A stretch of DNA of 64,000 nt from the NCBI RefSeq assembly GCF_003574655.1, contig NZ_QNUM01000001.1, forward strand, positions 496,001 to 560,000. The letters are read 5' to 3'. This stretch comes from Cohaesibacter haloalkalitolerans. Its GTDB lineage: Bacteria; Pseudomonadota; Alphaproteobacteria; Rhizobiales; Cohaesibacteraceae. The notes below the pieces were generated by a model. The model ran no database searches and was not told where the DNA came from. It saw only the letters and a program-made list of their open reading frames with translations. The position numbers and the translations under genes are program-made. Shown one piece after another: positions 52,201 to 60,840 of this stretch (the first letter of the stretch is position 1; each line of letters begins with the position of its first letter).

Positions 52201-54179
52201 AGCCCGGTCTTGGTATCATAGACATAGAGGACATAGGTTCTTGCGCCTGAAACCTCGCGGTAGTTCGAGGTGGTGGCCAGATAGCGCCCGTTGGGCGAGA
52301 AGGCGCGGGTGGAGCTGCCGCGATAGAGATCGCGGATCTTGACCTGTTGATGCAGATCCCACAGCTGGACCGGCTCGTAACCGACAGCGCCGAGCCGTCC
52401 GTCCGGGGAGGCGGCCAGAGCGGTAGCGTCAAGAGCACTGGTCACGGCGATCTGTGGATCGCTGACGTTGCCGTAAGGCCGGATTTCGACGCGGCGGTTG
52501 CGTTGCCTGCCCGATTCGGTCTCGTTGGTTGCAATCGGTTGGCGTGGGCCATGACCGACGGTGCGCAGACGGCTGGCGGGAATCCCTTGGTGTTCTTCCA
52601 GATAGCGTGCGGCAGCCTCGGCGCGGCGTTGCGACAGCGGCATGTTGATTTCATCGCTGCCGCGGCTGTCGGTGTTGCCCTCGATCAGGAAGACATATTT
52701 CTCCCCGCCGGGCGCATTGAGCACGGCTGCCGCCTTGTCAAGCTCGGGCAGGGTCTCTGGCCGGATGACATCGGAGTTGGTCTCGAACTCGATGGCCAGC
52801 GTCAGGCTGGAGCCGATGTTCGTTTCCCAGTTGCGCAGGAACGGGTTGGCGGCCAGAAAGGCCTTGCGCTCGTTTTCAAGGGCAGCGGCGGCGTTGATGC
52901 GTTCGCGGCGCTGGGAGATCCAGCTTCCGCTGACGTTGGGCATCTTTTCCATTGCAGCCAGATAGGACGCGGCGGCGTCATAATCCTGGGCATAGATGCG
53001 GTTGAGAACGAGATAGCTGGTCACGTCCCGGCGCTGGGCATCGGGGAGCGTATCAAGCTTGGAGAGATAGACATCACGGGCGGCATCAAAACGGCCTATC
53101 TTCTCGTAGAAGGTGCCGTAGTCACGCAGGGAAGTGGCGATATCGGGAGCCAGCTTGGCCAGCTTCAGACTGTCGCGGCTGTATTTCTCTGCCAGATCCG
53201 TATTGAAGGCGAAATTGTAGTTGGCCCAGGCAAGCTGGTTGCGGATTTCCCAGATCTGGGGGAAGTCGCGGGCTGCCTGTTCCAGCAAGCCGTAGCTGCT
53301 GTTGAAATCATAGTTGCCCATTGCAGCAAAGCCGGCGATTGCCGCTTCCGGTGTCGGATCCGTTGCATAGGACGTTTCATAGATGGACAGAGCCTGCTTG
53401 TAAGCCCTGAAACGCTCTTTCATCTGCTCGGCGGCATAATTGAAAGCTGCTGCATTCTTGTATTGCTTGCCAAAGTCGAGAACGTCCCGGATGGCCTTGA
53501 ATTTCTCGTCGTTCGAAGCGCCGGAGCGGTCGAGGCGATCAAGACGCAGATTGCTCAGCCGTTGCAAAACACCGAATTCCGGACGATCACCGGCCTTGAG
53601 CGACTTCTCGAAGAAGGCTTCGGCCTCTCTGCTATTGCCCGCAACCTGGGCTTCGATGCCGCGGACATAGTCGTAGATATAGCGGCGGGACAGGCCCCGG
53701 CTTTCCGATGTTGCAAGGAACTTGTCTGCTCGCGCCTTGTCCTTCAGATTGTCCTTGACGGTGAAATAGATGTTGCGGATGGCGTAAGGATCGACCGGGT
53801 CGATGTCGAGGCATTTCTCATAGGCGGCCACGGCCTCTTCATATCGTTTGGCGTTTGAGAGCTGATAGCCAAGGTTGATCCACGCCGTTGACAGATCCGG
53901 CACAAGGGACGTTGCCTTGCGGTAAAGTCCGATGATCTCGTCATCTCCTGCCCCGTTCCGGTCCGCGGCCCAGGCGCGAGCGAAATAGCCCTCGCCGGTT
54001 TCGGGATAATGCTCTGCCACATAGACGCGGATGGCAGCGCGTTCAAGCAGGCTTGACGTCTTGATGCTGCGTTCGATGAGGTCTCTCCGGTTGATGCCGG
54101 CATAGGGATCGCCACTCTGGGCCATGGCAGGCACTGCGACGGAGAAGAGGAAAAGGGCGAGGGTCAGAAGACGTATCAT
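49296..54179 (-). CDS. Exported TPR / OmpA / beta-propeller / caspase-like protein
   Basis: A 1627-residue protein with a signal peptide (1-20, ending AMA), so it acts in the periplasm or envelope. Order: TPR-like helices (about 25-430); an OmpA-type peptidoglycan-binding domain (about 465-570) with GNTDSRGSDEIN, LSQRRAEAAA and GRQRNRRVEI; a long run of WD40-like strands (about 580-1190) with repeated FSPNGRYLA/SPDGN-type turns; a linker and beta domain (about 1270-1370); and a C-terminal caspase-like (C14) domain with catalytic His1461 (AGHG) and Cys1511 (DICHSG). The dyad is intact. It starts 65 bases after the papain-like gene and is probably its operon partner. Substrate and trigger are unknown. 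Confidence 0.9.
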   Translation of the reverse strand: MIRLLTLALFLFSVAVPAMAQSGDPYAGINRRDLIERSIKTSSLLERAAIRVYVAEHYPETGEGYFARAWAADRNGAGDDEIIGLYRKATSLVPDLSTAWINLGYQLSNAKRYEEAVAAYEKCLDIDPVDPYAIRNIYFTVKDNLKDKARADKFLATSESRGLSRRYIYDYVRGIEAQVAGNSREAEAFFEKSLKAGDRPEFGVLQRLSNLRLDRLDRSGASNDEKFKAIRDVLDFGKQYKNAAAFNYAAEQMKERFRAYKQALSIYETSYATDPTPEAAIAGFAAMGNYDFNSSYGLLEQAARDFPQIWEIRNQLAWANYNFAFNTDLAEKYSRDSLKLAKLAPDIATSLRDYGTFYEKIGRFDAARDVYLSKLDTLPDAQRRDVTSYLVLNRIYAQDYDAAASYLAAMEKMPNVSGSWISQRRERINAAAALENERKAFLAANPFLRNWETNIGSSLTLAIEFETNSDVIRPETLPELDKAAAVLNAPGGEKYVFLIEGNTDSRGSDEINMPLSQRRAEAAARYLEEHQGIPASRLRTVGHGPRQPIATNETESGRQRNRRVEIRPYGNVSDPQIAVTSALDATALAASPDGRLGAVGYEPVQLWDLHQQVKIRDLYRGSSTRAFSPNGRYLATTSNYREVSGARTYVLYVYDTKTGLAVGQIHAENEIARFGWSPFSDELAYTDNNGFVRIYNVAERKIRAVTRMSTQRIGGSIIWLADGDRIAVGQFQHQGVKIYSAKDLAFERNVEGVNWTHRMGQTRDGRYLVAIDNSRVMAIWDTRDWREVKRMRSPVIPNRIVSHPSKPWVLMNDTFNSKTGLVLVDLEKGDIINSREAAQDLGITFSPDGNSFSAGASEHIEWYDTRSLSPISEMTGLSPRGKGLTLNTRDGYVTSRDSSGSYVWDLATGRRLQPLRTSTERGWRRLSKDGATQYTISRNNDLVVFNADNFKEETKAHIDFDVTYLTQSDRYILLLGRPEGSGDKSTKAILELRDRQSLQVISSTRFDIVTQSLSYDAVYGSFFSGVAISDEEGLVGVTTAWKDGYGHDYTYSRVTRLFDIKSGDEVKSITNGKPLNNLRFNEDDPSRIEMLEVGGGWRGYDARSGRYIGWEPATSVWTLKLDSGQKIEWSRDMMRLGDRSAFFGGTLASISADESRNLLLALTSSNELIYFDLRSFERQLTLLVKNDNEWIAYAPSGEFTSSLNGTKGVFWSLGDNYLPFEALKSRFERPRIIQDRLSRLIKGNSGNDQPVPVEPEKPDVDPDLFNVPYKVSLDSPAKATVDGDEYVLRLRVEKSSADLPDPEFEYSLNGRVVIRTRGFDEEPVYDGGEIVGIDRKFKLREGENLIEASLVYKDARVLTQRAEINRKVKAQSKVRKTTQLWYFGVGISKYEISSQDLEFAHKDALDLEKAFKAQEGVLYGKVNTKVLVNDQATERDIRVEMNDFLRQASAEDVIVLFIAGHGVQDNEQRLYLVTYDGDKTRPYTGMQVDKFRDFLSGRPINQKAIFLMDICHSGTVGPRKRGSVSNEEAVQALSDGTGTIVLASSTGAQSSLEDASFGGGHGAFTAALLEGLAGKADTDAGDQNGYTSVQELISYTSRRVPQMTNGEQHPTVPNSSNVLDFPISAVN

Positions 54180-54244
54180 CCGGGGACTTTCCTGTTGAGC
54201 TGACGTCGTGTTGTTGAAAGAGGCAAAAAGAAAGCCGCACCAAA

Positions 54245-55972
54245 TTATGGCGCGACCTGTATCTGGATCGTGCTTTCGGAGCTGTTGCCGTCGGCGTCAA
54301 CTGCAACGATCGTCACCGGATGCGGTTTGCCGTCCTGTGGCAACTCGATCTCGGCCTCGAATGGTCCGCGCGAGGAGAATTTGCTTGTCGCCGCGCCACT
54401 GATGCTGACCCGCTGGATGAGGCTTTCATCCTGTGCAATGCCGCGCAGGCGGAAGACCGGGGTTGCAACGCGGCGGATGGCGTTGGGGTCGACAATTTGC
54501 TCCAGCTCATCGCCTGCTGGTTCGGAGACGACCAGCTTTGGTGCCGTCCTGTCACGGTCGTTGCCAGACGGCGCGACATGATCAATGGCCACCACCACCG
54601 GCACGACCATGCGTCCGTCGCTTGCAGCCTCGAAGGCAATCCCGTTGCCCACGGCCTTGACCTGATCGGGATCGACCATCCGATTGCCGAGGGCGCGGGC
54701 GAGCTTGGCATGAACGTCACCCGAGGCCTTGTTGACATCGGCGACGATGTCTGCAATGGGCAGCGCCTCGCGGGAGAACAACACGACATAGAAATCGGTT
54801 CCGGTGTCGTCATTCATTCGCGTGAAGAAGTCTTCCGACGGTCCGGGCATCAGCATGGCGCCACCGCCGTCGATATGCGGGCTGACGGTGCTGCGGCGCG
54901 GGAATAGTTCAACAAACCGTCCCGACAGATCGCCGCCGAGCGCATAGACGAAGCCGCCGTCATCTGCCGAGATCTCGACCCGGAAGCGGGTGCCGGACGG
55001 ATAGGGGTCGGCAAGGCGATAACCCTTGCCGCCAGACAGGGCGCGCCCGCTCATCGGCTTGCCCGAAATGTGGATGAAGCCGACCTTGCCGCCCATGTCG
55101 ACCACTGCCGGTGGCTTGGGCGGATCGGGCGGGATCATCTCGTAGCCCTGCTGCACAAAGGTATTGAAGTCGCCGTAGGTCACCCACATGAAGCCATCGT
55201 TGCCCCAGTCCTGACCCCAGCTGTTGATCAATTCGAACGCGCCGCCATATTTGGTGTCATCATAGCCGATTACGGCCATGGCATGGCCGCCGAGATCGCC
55301 TTGCGCCAGCATGGATGCATCGGACGGCCCCGGCTTGTAGCGCCCGGAGGAGCGCATGAAGGCTTTGGAAACCATCATGCCGATGACAACGGAGTGGCCG
55401 TTGGCCAGGGCGCGGCGCACAGCAATGTGCTTGGCTGTGGAGTCGGCGTTGAACAGGCGCTGATAGCCCTTGATCCTGTATTGGCTGGCCATGCTTGTCT
55501 GGCGAGCCTGCGGGGTGGCGCTGCATGACTGATCGGTATAGGGAAAATCGGAGAGCGGCAGCACGCCAACAGACGACATCAGGTCCAGTGCTCGCGACGG
55601 CAGAGAGCCATCACTGCAGGAGCCAACCTTGATCTGGTTGTAGATGAACGCCGGGGAAAAAACCGATCGGTTGATTTCAGACCGGTTCTCGACGCCGAGA
55701 CGGTGGGCTTCCGCCAGCGTGCGTGCGGCATAGGCTGTTGCCCAGCCGACGCAACTGCCTTGGTTGCCTTGGTTGCCGGGTGTTGGTGCAAAGCGTTTCA
55801 GCGAAACCGCGGGAGGGAGAGAGCCATATCCGCCGCGTGCCAAAGGCGGTGTTTTGGGCAAGGTCTGGTAGAGTGCGTTATCAAGCATCGCGCCGGTGCT
55901 GTACGGTCCCTGCGCATGGGCAGCAGGAGACAGGGACAGGCCGAGGAGAAAGCAAAATCCAATATAGCGCAC
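54245..55972 (-). CDS. Exported papain-like (C1) cysteine protease with C-terminal accessory domains
   Basis: A 575-residue protein with a signal peptide (about 1-20, ending AHA). The C1 domain (about 50-270) has Cys74 in GNQGSCVGWA, His230 in GGHAMAVIGYDD and Asn250 in INSWGQDWG, so the catalytic triad is complete. No obvious long inhibitory propeptide lies between the signal peptide and Cys74. A beta domain (about 320-400) with RFRVEISADDGGFVYAL and FVELFPR resembles DUF4384, often found with C14 or kinase domains. The last ~90 residues look Ig-like. It lies 65 bases upstream of the caspase-like gene on the same strand. Confidence 0.9.
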   Translation of the reverse strand: MRYIGFCFLLGLSLSPAAHAQGPYSTGAMLDNALYQTLPKTPPLARGGYGSLPPAVSLKRFAPTPGNQGNQGSCVGWATAYAARTLAEAHRLGVENRSEINRSVFSPAFIYNQIKVGSCSDGSLPSRALDLMSSVGVLPLSDFPYTDQSCSATPQARQTSMASQYRIKGYQRLFNADSTAKHIAVRRALANGHSVVIGMMVSKAFMRSSGRYKPGPSDASMLAQGDLGGHAMAVIGYDDTKYGGAFELINSWGQDWGNDGFMWVTYGDFNTFVQQGYEMIPPDPPKPPAVVDMGGKVGFIHISGKPMSGRALSGGKGYRLADPYPSGTRFRVEISADDGGFVYALGGDLSGRFVELFPRRSTVSPHIDGGGAMLMPGPSEDFFTRMNDDTGTDFYVVLFSREALPIADIVADVNKASGDVHAKLARALGNRMVDPDQVKAVGNGIAFEAASDGRMVVPVVVAIDHVAPSGNDRDRTAPKLVVSEPAGDELEQIVDPNAIRRVATPVFRLRGIAQDESLIQRVSISGAATSKFSSRGPFEAEIELPQDGKPHPVTIVAVDADGNSSESTIQIQVAP

Positions 55973-56357
55973 GATTTTCTTACCTCGCTCAAATTGGTCA
56001 AGTAATCTGGTCGTCTAGAAAAATTCAGGCAGTCAGTATCGAGACTTAATAATTTCAAGTGCAAAGAATTGTGCAGTTTAGACTTAAACTAGGAAAAATA
56101 CGGATGTCAACATAAGTTGTAACAGTTCTAGTCTTATGGCTGATGTGGCTGGCCGCTGGAGATTGGGCTGGAACTTGTTCAGCCGCTCACTCTACCCGAT
56201 GGTTGATGCCAAGCCTTTATCTGTCCTCGCATCCCGGTCGGGGGCGTGGGGTGCATGAAATCTCGTTGAGGGCAGCTTGAAGAAAGTTCAGCGTTGAATA
56301 CACATGCTCCCCCAACGCCCCCTCAATGCCCATGCCAGCCTTGGCAAGGGATATAGA
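55973..56357. promoter_or_regulatory. Intergenic region upstream of the protease pair, with a candidate promoter
   Basis: On the minus strand, a perfect TTGACA (56105-56110) lies 17 bases before TTAAGT (56082-56087), about 100 bases upstream of the papain-like start. The -35 is strong and the -10 weak. The stretch is AT-rich near the gene and otherwise shows no coding frame or RNA I recognise. The remaining 250 bases reach the end of the antiporter gene. Confidence 0.4.
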
Positions 56358-58991
56358 TCAGGCTTCTGGCTCTGGCTTCGGGGCAGGCTCCGGCGGCGGC
56401 AGGGATCTGGTTTCCCTGTTGGGTGCTTGGGCCGGTTTGTTTGCGCTGTCTGCCATGAGGGCCTGAACCTTTTTCGCAAGTTCATGCTCATCCAGCTCAA
56501 GATCCTCCATCTTCAGCTTGATGCCGGTTTTCTCGGTGCATTGCAGAACAGCGCGTTTGATCGACTCCTCGGATTTCATCAGCCGCAGCAGTTTGCGTGT
56601 GCTGAGAGAGAAGAGTGTGCAATAGCCGACGGCGGACACCCTGACGGGTTGTTTTTGCTGCGCAAGGGCGGCCACCTGACCAAACATCTCGCCACTGCTC
56701 AGCCGGACCTTGCGATCATCGAAACTGACAATGACCGCACCAGAGGCGATGAACCAGACGTCCTTGCCGGAAAGCTCTCGCCGGACCAGCCGTTGTCCCG
56801 GTACGGCGTAGATCAGCCTCAGCCCACGAGCCAGCGCCTTGCGTTGCCTTTCGCCCAGTTCGGCAAAGGCAGGGAAATGGTCGATGATGCTGGCACGCTG
56901 CTGTTTCAGATCGAGCGTTGGGCGTTCATTGAGGCGCTGCCGACGGTCCTCGATCTGGGCGTTGAGCTCGGTTTGCAGCTCAACCCCGATCAGACCGTCG
57001 TCGGAAAAAGCATCATATTCGCGCTTTTCCAGCTGTAGTGTCGTCCGGCGGATGAGGCGCCTTTCAAGGCCTTCGGCATAGCCGGGGAACTGCAGGCGCA
57101 GGATTTCCAGTTCCTGCCGCGTTTCCTCCACCCGGCGGCTCAGCAACTCGTGCAACAGCTCGGCAACCCGGCGGCCATGGATGCGGCGGATGCGGTCATC
57201 GATGAATTCATCAAGCCGTGGCAGAACCAGCTCCAGGGACACGAGGACTTCAAAGCGGGTTTCGATCAACCGGGCCAGAGGTCGCCGGATGCCGAGATAG
57301 TTGTGTAGCAGCATTGCGGTGCGGAATTTCGGGCCGACGCGATAGGCTCGGCGGGCGGACTCACGGTAGCCGGTGCGTCCGCCGCTGTGGGTCCCCTCGA
57401 TGATATAATCCGCTTCCAGCAGCAGGCGCTCGGCCAGATCGGATGAAATCACCTGTTCCCGGTAGGCTTCGAGGATGGTGTCGCGTTCGTGAGCCGCGAG
57501 GGCAACCAGCCCGAGGGTGATTCTGTCGCGGTCGCTGATCTGATCAAGGCTGTCCGCCGAGTCCACCGCCAGATCCAGCCGTTCACCAAATTTCTTGGCC
57601 TCGTCGCGGACGATCTCACGCGTCAGTTCCAGGCTGCGCGTTGTGTCGGCGACCCGCTCGCGCACCGTCTGCAGCGCCACCGCGATGACCTGATTGCTAA
57701 GGGCAATATCAAGGGAGTTGAGCTTGTCCAGCCCCAGTTTCGAGATCGCCCAGCGCAGGGTCGTACCCTGCACGATCAGGGTGAACAGGGTGAAGCCCGT
57801 GGCCAGAATGCCGACCTGATGCTTGACCTCGTTGGGAATATAGCGGTTTTCGGTTACGGCCAGCGCCAGCGCCAGGGTAACCGCGCCGCGCAATCCGCCC
57901 CAGAGGATGGCAAAGCAATAGCGCGGCTCGATCCTCGGCGAGAGGCGCGCCAGCGCCAGCAATGGCAATAGCCCGAACAGGATGATCGCGCGGGCGACAA
58001 GGGCGGCGATGACGACAACGCCAATCAGCACGATATCAAAGGGAATGAAGTTGGACAGCAGCCGCGGAATGAAAATGGCCGCCAGAATAAAGATCAGTGA
58101 TCCGGCCCAGTGGGACAGCAGCTCCCAGATATCCCGTAATTGCGCATTGAACGAGGGGGTAAAGCGCGATGTCATGTGCAGGTTGATCGTCAGGCCAGCT
58201 GCAACAACGCCGATGACGCCCGAGGCGGACAATTGCTCGGCGAACAGATATGTCAGGGAAGGCACCGCCAGGGAAACCGAGATCTGTCCCTTCGGATAGG
58301 TGGGCATTCTGGCGATGATCTCGACAGCCAGCCGGCCGATGATTACGCCCGCAACGGCTCCGCCTGCGATGATCCATGGAAAGCCCAAGAGAGCCTGCCG
58401 GATGTCTGGGTTTTCTTCGTTGAGCGTGACAAAGGCCAGAAACAGCGAGAAGAAGGCGATGGCGGCGGCATCGTTGAGCAGGCTTTCGCCTTCCACGATC
58501 CGGGCCAGCCGTTGCGGCGAGGAGGTGCCCTTGAAAATCGAGACAACCGCCGACGGGTCGGTGGTCGAGACGATGGCCCCGATCAGCAGGCAGGCCGCAA
58601 GGGAAATGTTGGTGACGAAGAAATTGAGGGAAATGCCGACCGCCAGCATCGCCACAACGACCGCGATGATCGCAAGGATCAGGATCGGGACCCAGTCGTC
58701 CAGCATCCGCCGGATATCGATGTTGAGCGCCACCTGAAACACCAGCAGCGGCAGCAGCACCGTCAGGAAGACGCTTGAGCGGACGGGCAGATTGAGAATG
58801 GCAAGCGCAAGGGGATTGAGCGCATCCGTCAGATCCGTCTGCCACAGGAACGCAGCACCGATCCCGATTGCAATGCCCATCGCAGCAAGGATGACCGAAT
58901 AGGGCAGCCGCAAGCGGTTGGCTAGCGGTTCACTCACGCCGATCACAAAGAAGATTCCGACAGAAATGGCAATCAGAATGGAATAATCCAT
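56358..58991 (-). CDS. CPA1-family cation/proton antiporter with C-terminal cNMP-binding-like domain
   Basis: An 877-residue inner-membrane protein. The first ~430 residues hold about 12 helices with the CPA1 features TDPSAV (Asp145) and GESLLND (Asn173-Asp174), the ion-binding pair of electroneutral exchangers. A long cytoplasmic helical region (about 430-690) leads to a cyclic-nucleotide-binding-like domain (about 700-830) with SGKDVWFIASGAVIV and LSSGEMFGQVAAL. The Arg that holds the phosphate in true cAMP sites is not obvious. The C-tail is Pro/Glu-rich. The ion (Na+, K+) is not determinable from sequence alone. Confidence 0.88.
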   Translation of the reverse strand: MDYSILIAISVGIFFVIGVSEPLANRLRLPYSVILAAMGIAIGIGAAFLWQTDLTDALNPLALAILNLPVRSSVFLTVLLPLLVFQVALNIDIRRMLDDWVPILILAIIAVVVAMLAVGISLNFFVTNISLAACLLIGAIVSTTDPSAVVSIFKGTSSPQRLARIVEGESLLNDAAAIAFFSLFLAFVTLNEENPDIRQALLGFPWIIAGGAVAGVIIGRLAVEIIARMPTYPKGQISVSLAVPSLTYLFAEQLSASGVIGVVAAGLTINLHMTSRFTPSFNAQLRDIWELLSHWAGSLIFILAAIFIPRLLSNFIPFDIVLIGVVVIAALVARAIILFGLLPLLALARLSPRIEPRYCFAILWGGLRGAVTLALALAVTENRYIPNEVKHQVGILATGFTLFTLIVQGTTLRWAISKLGLDKLNSLDIALSNQVIAVALQTVRERVADTTRSLELTREIVRDEAKKFGERLDLAVDSADSLDQISDRDRITLGLVALAAHERDTILEAYREQVISSDLAERLLLEADYIIEGTHSGGRTGYRESARRAYRVGPKFRTAMLLHNYLGIRRPLARLIETRFEVLVSLELVLPRLDEFIDDRIRRIHGRRVAELLHELLSRRVEETRQELEILRLQFPGYAEGLERRLIRRTTLQLEKREYDAFSDDGLIGVELQTELNAQIEDRRQRLNERPTLDLKQQRASIIDHFPAFAELGERQRKALARGLRLIYAVPGQRLVRRELSGKDVWFIASGAVIVSFDDRKVRLSSGEMFGQVAALAQQKQPVRVSAVGYCTLFSLSTRKLLRLMKSEESIKRAVLQCTEKTGIKLKMEDLELDEHELAKKVQALMADSANKPAQAPNRETRSLPPPEPAPKPEPEA

Positions 58992-59722
58992 ATTGGGGTC
59001 TCGCGAACAGAATTCTTGATCTTACTTTGGACTTGAAATCAGTATTACCCAAGGTTCAGCGTGTGTCAGCCTCATCTTTCTGAAGTTTTTGATGATAGAT
59101 GGATTTCCGGCGTGTCGGGTACTGATGTGGGCCATTCAAATATAATTGATCAGGAGTGTGGAAAAAATTTGTCCAGACAGTGTTTCTGTCGCCTGATTTT
59201 CTGAAAATCTGTGATGTTCGAATATAGGCTAATAAAAATTTCCCCTGCTCCAATGGTTGTCTGGTTTCTTTTTGGGACTTCATGAGGAAGTTCTTAAAAA
59301 ATCATTACCTTGTTGATCACGAGTTATGAGGTTCCAGTTTTCATTGGAGATTTCTTGTTATGCACTGCCAATTTGAATTAAAATGACAGGATCTTGACGA
59401 TTGATGTTTGGAATCTGTTCTTCCAGTGGTCGATATGTGCGGATTTTCTTGCGAGATAGACTGCTGAAATCGTCTCGTGTCTGTCTGCAATGTTTCTGTT
59501 GATGGGTCTGCTCGCTCTTCGAGGGAGACTGTGTGCCTCTCACATGAGGTCTGAGGCAACAGGTCTTCGGGGTCTTCAGATTGCAATGTCGGGAATATTC
59601 GCGCTTTGTGACCCATAAACCGAGCCAACCCACTGCTTTATATGCACTAATTTAGTCTCATACCGGCGCGGGCGGATTGTTGGTAGAATGGGGGTGTGAT
59701 GAGTTCCTTCAGGGAGGTTATT
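58992..59722. other. AT-rich gap with no recognised gene
   Basis: Over 700 bases between divergently read genes. Several short frames exist on the minus strand (for example 59341-59628), but they overlap each other, lack ribosome binding sites and show no protein-like composition. No tRNA or clear hairpin is seen. It must contain the promoters of the antiporter and the stress protein. Confidence 0.45.
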
Positions 59723-60559
59723 ATGGCTATCAGAACGATATTGAGTCTTTGCACGGCCAACACTCCGGATTCCGAGATCAAGATGGTTGCGGGCTTGTGT
59801 GAAGAAACCGGCGCCCATCTATCCCTCATCGTCATTGGCGTCTCTTCCTACCCACCGATCGGTGAATATGCCGATACGACGTTTCTCGTATGGGCAAAGG
59901 AGAGGGACAGTGAAGTTGAGGCTCTTGCCAGGCGGGTTGCCAGCGCCAAGGACATTCTGAGTGCTGAAGGTGTGTCTTTCAACGTGGAGAGCAAGTATCT
60001 GCTTGAAGCAAACATTGACGACGAGGTCGCCTTGCGGGCCTTCTTCTGCGATCTGGTCGTGCTGTCCAATTCGATCATGATCAACCGGGTTGCCTTGCAG
60101 CCGGTGATTGAAGGGGCGGTATTCCGTTCGACACGGCCTGTCCTGATCGTGCCGAAGGATGGCCATCCGACCCTCAAGCCCGACAGCATCATGATTGCCT
60201 GGAATACGGGCGAAGAGGCTGCGCGGGCGATCTATAGCGCAATCGGCCTCATGAAAAATGCCGCCAGCGTGACTGTCCTGATGGTCGATCCGGTTGCCAG
60301 CGCCGATGAAAGCGGCGAGGAGCCCGGGGCCGATCTGGCTGCCTATCTCGTCCGCCACGATGTTTCTGTCAGCGTGGATGTGATCCACAGCGAAGGGCGG
60401 GATCAGGGAGAGCTGATCAAGCAGCATGCTGCCGCCGTGAAGGCGCAAATGATCGTCATGGGGGCCTATGGCCATTCGCGTCTCAGAGAGCGGATCTTTG
60501 GCGGTGTCACGGAAGCCATCATGAAGGACCCGATACTCCCTGTCCTGATGGCCCATTAG
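59723..60559 (+). CDS. Universal stress protein (UspA family), two-domain
   Basis: A 278-residue cytoplasmic protein, long enough for two Usp folds. The C-terminal half has the ATP-binding signature in MGAYGHSRLRE followed by FGGVTE, matching the G-2x-G-9x-G(S/T) pattern of nucleotide-binding Usp proteins. The N-terminal half (ILSLCTANTPDSEIKMVAGL) lacks that signature. The ATG at 59723 has GGGAGG five bases upstream, so an earlier frame from 59696 is not used. It stands alone; its trigger is unknown. Confidence 0.88.
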   Translation: MAIRTILSLCTANTPDSEIKMVAGLCEETGAHLSLIVIGVSSYPPIGEYADTTFLVWAKERDSEVEALARRVASAKDILSAEGVSFNVESKYLLEANIDDEVALRAFFCDLVVLSNSIMINRVALQPVIEGAVFRSTRPVLIVPKDGHPTLKPDSIMIAWNTGEEAARAIYSAIGLMKNAASVTVLMVDPVASADESGEEPGADLAAYLVRHDVSVSVDVIHSEGRDQGELIKQHAAAVKAQMIVMGAYGHSRLRERIFGGVTEAIMKDPILPVLMAH

Positions 60560-60840
60560 GACCAACCGGCGGGGTTGGCTGGAACGGGCGCGCCATTTTG
60601 CCACTTGTTCCGGCCTCGATCCCGCCCTCTCTTCCATGACGGGAAATCGGGGTGAAAGGGAGAGGGCCTTTGCAGGTCCGCTCCGCCCGATGACAGGTTG
60701 CTTTATGAGCTAGATGTGAGGCACGCGGCGCAGCGTGGAACATTCCGCGCGGGGTCCTGTGCGCCTCTCAATTTTTCGTCCGGTTGCATCCTTGGCTCGC
60801 TGTCGGGCAATCCCTTGCAATTTGCCGCGCCTGTTCAGGT

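Noticed and set aside
52347-53858. 503-codon plus-strand frame opposite the caspase-like gene
   Set aside because: The minus-strand gene has signal peptide, domains and catalytic residues; the plus frame has none.
59056-59633. Short minus-strand frames in the gap before the stress protein gene
   Set aside because: They overlap one another, lack ribosome binding sites and show no protein-like composition.
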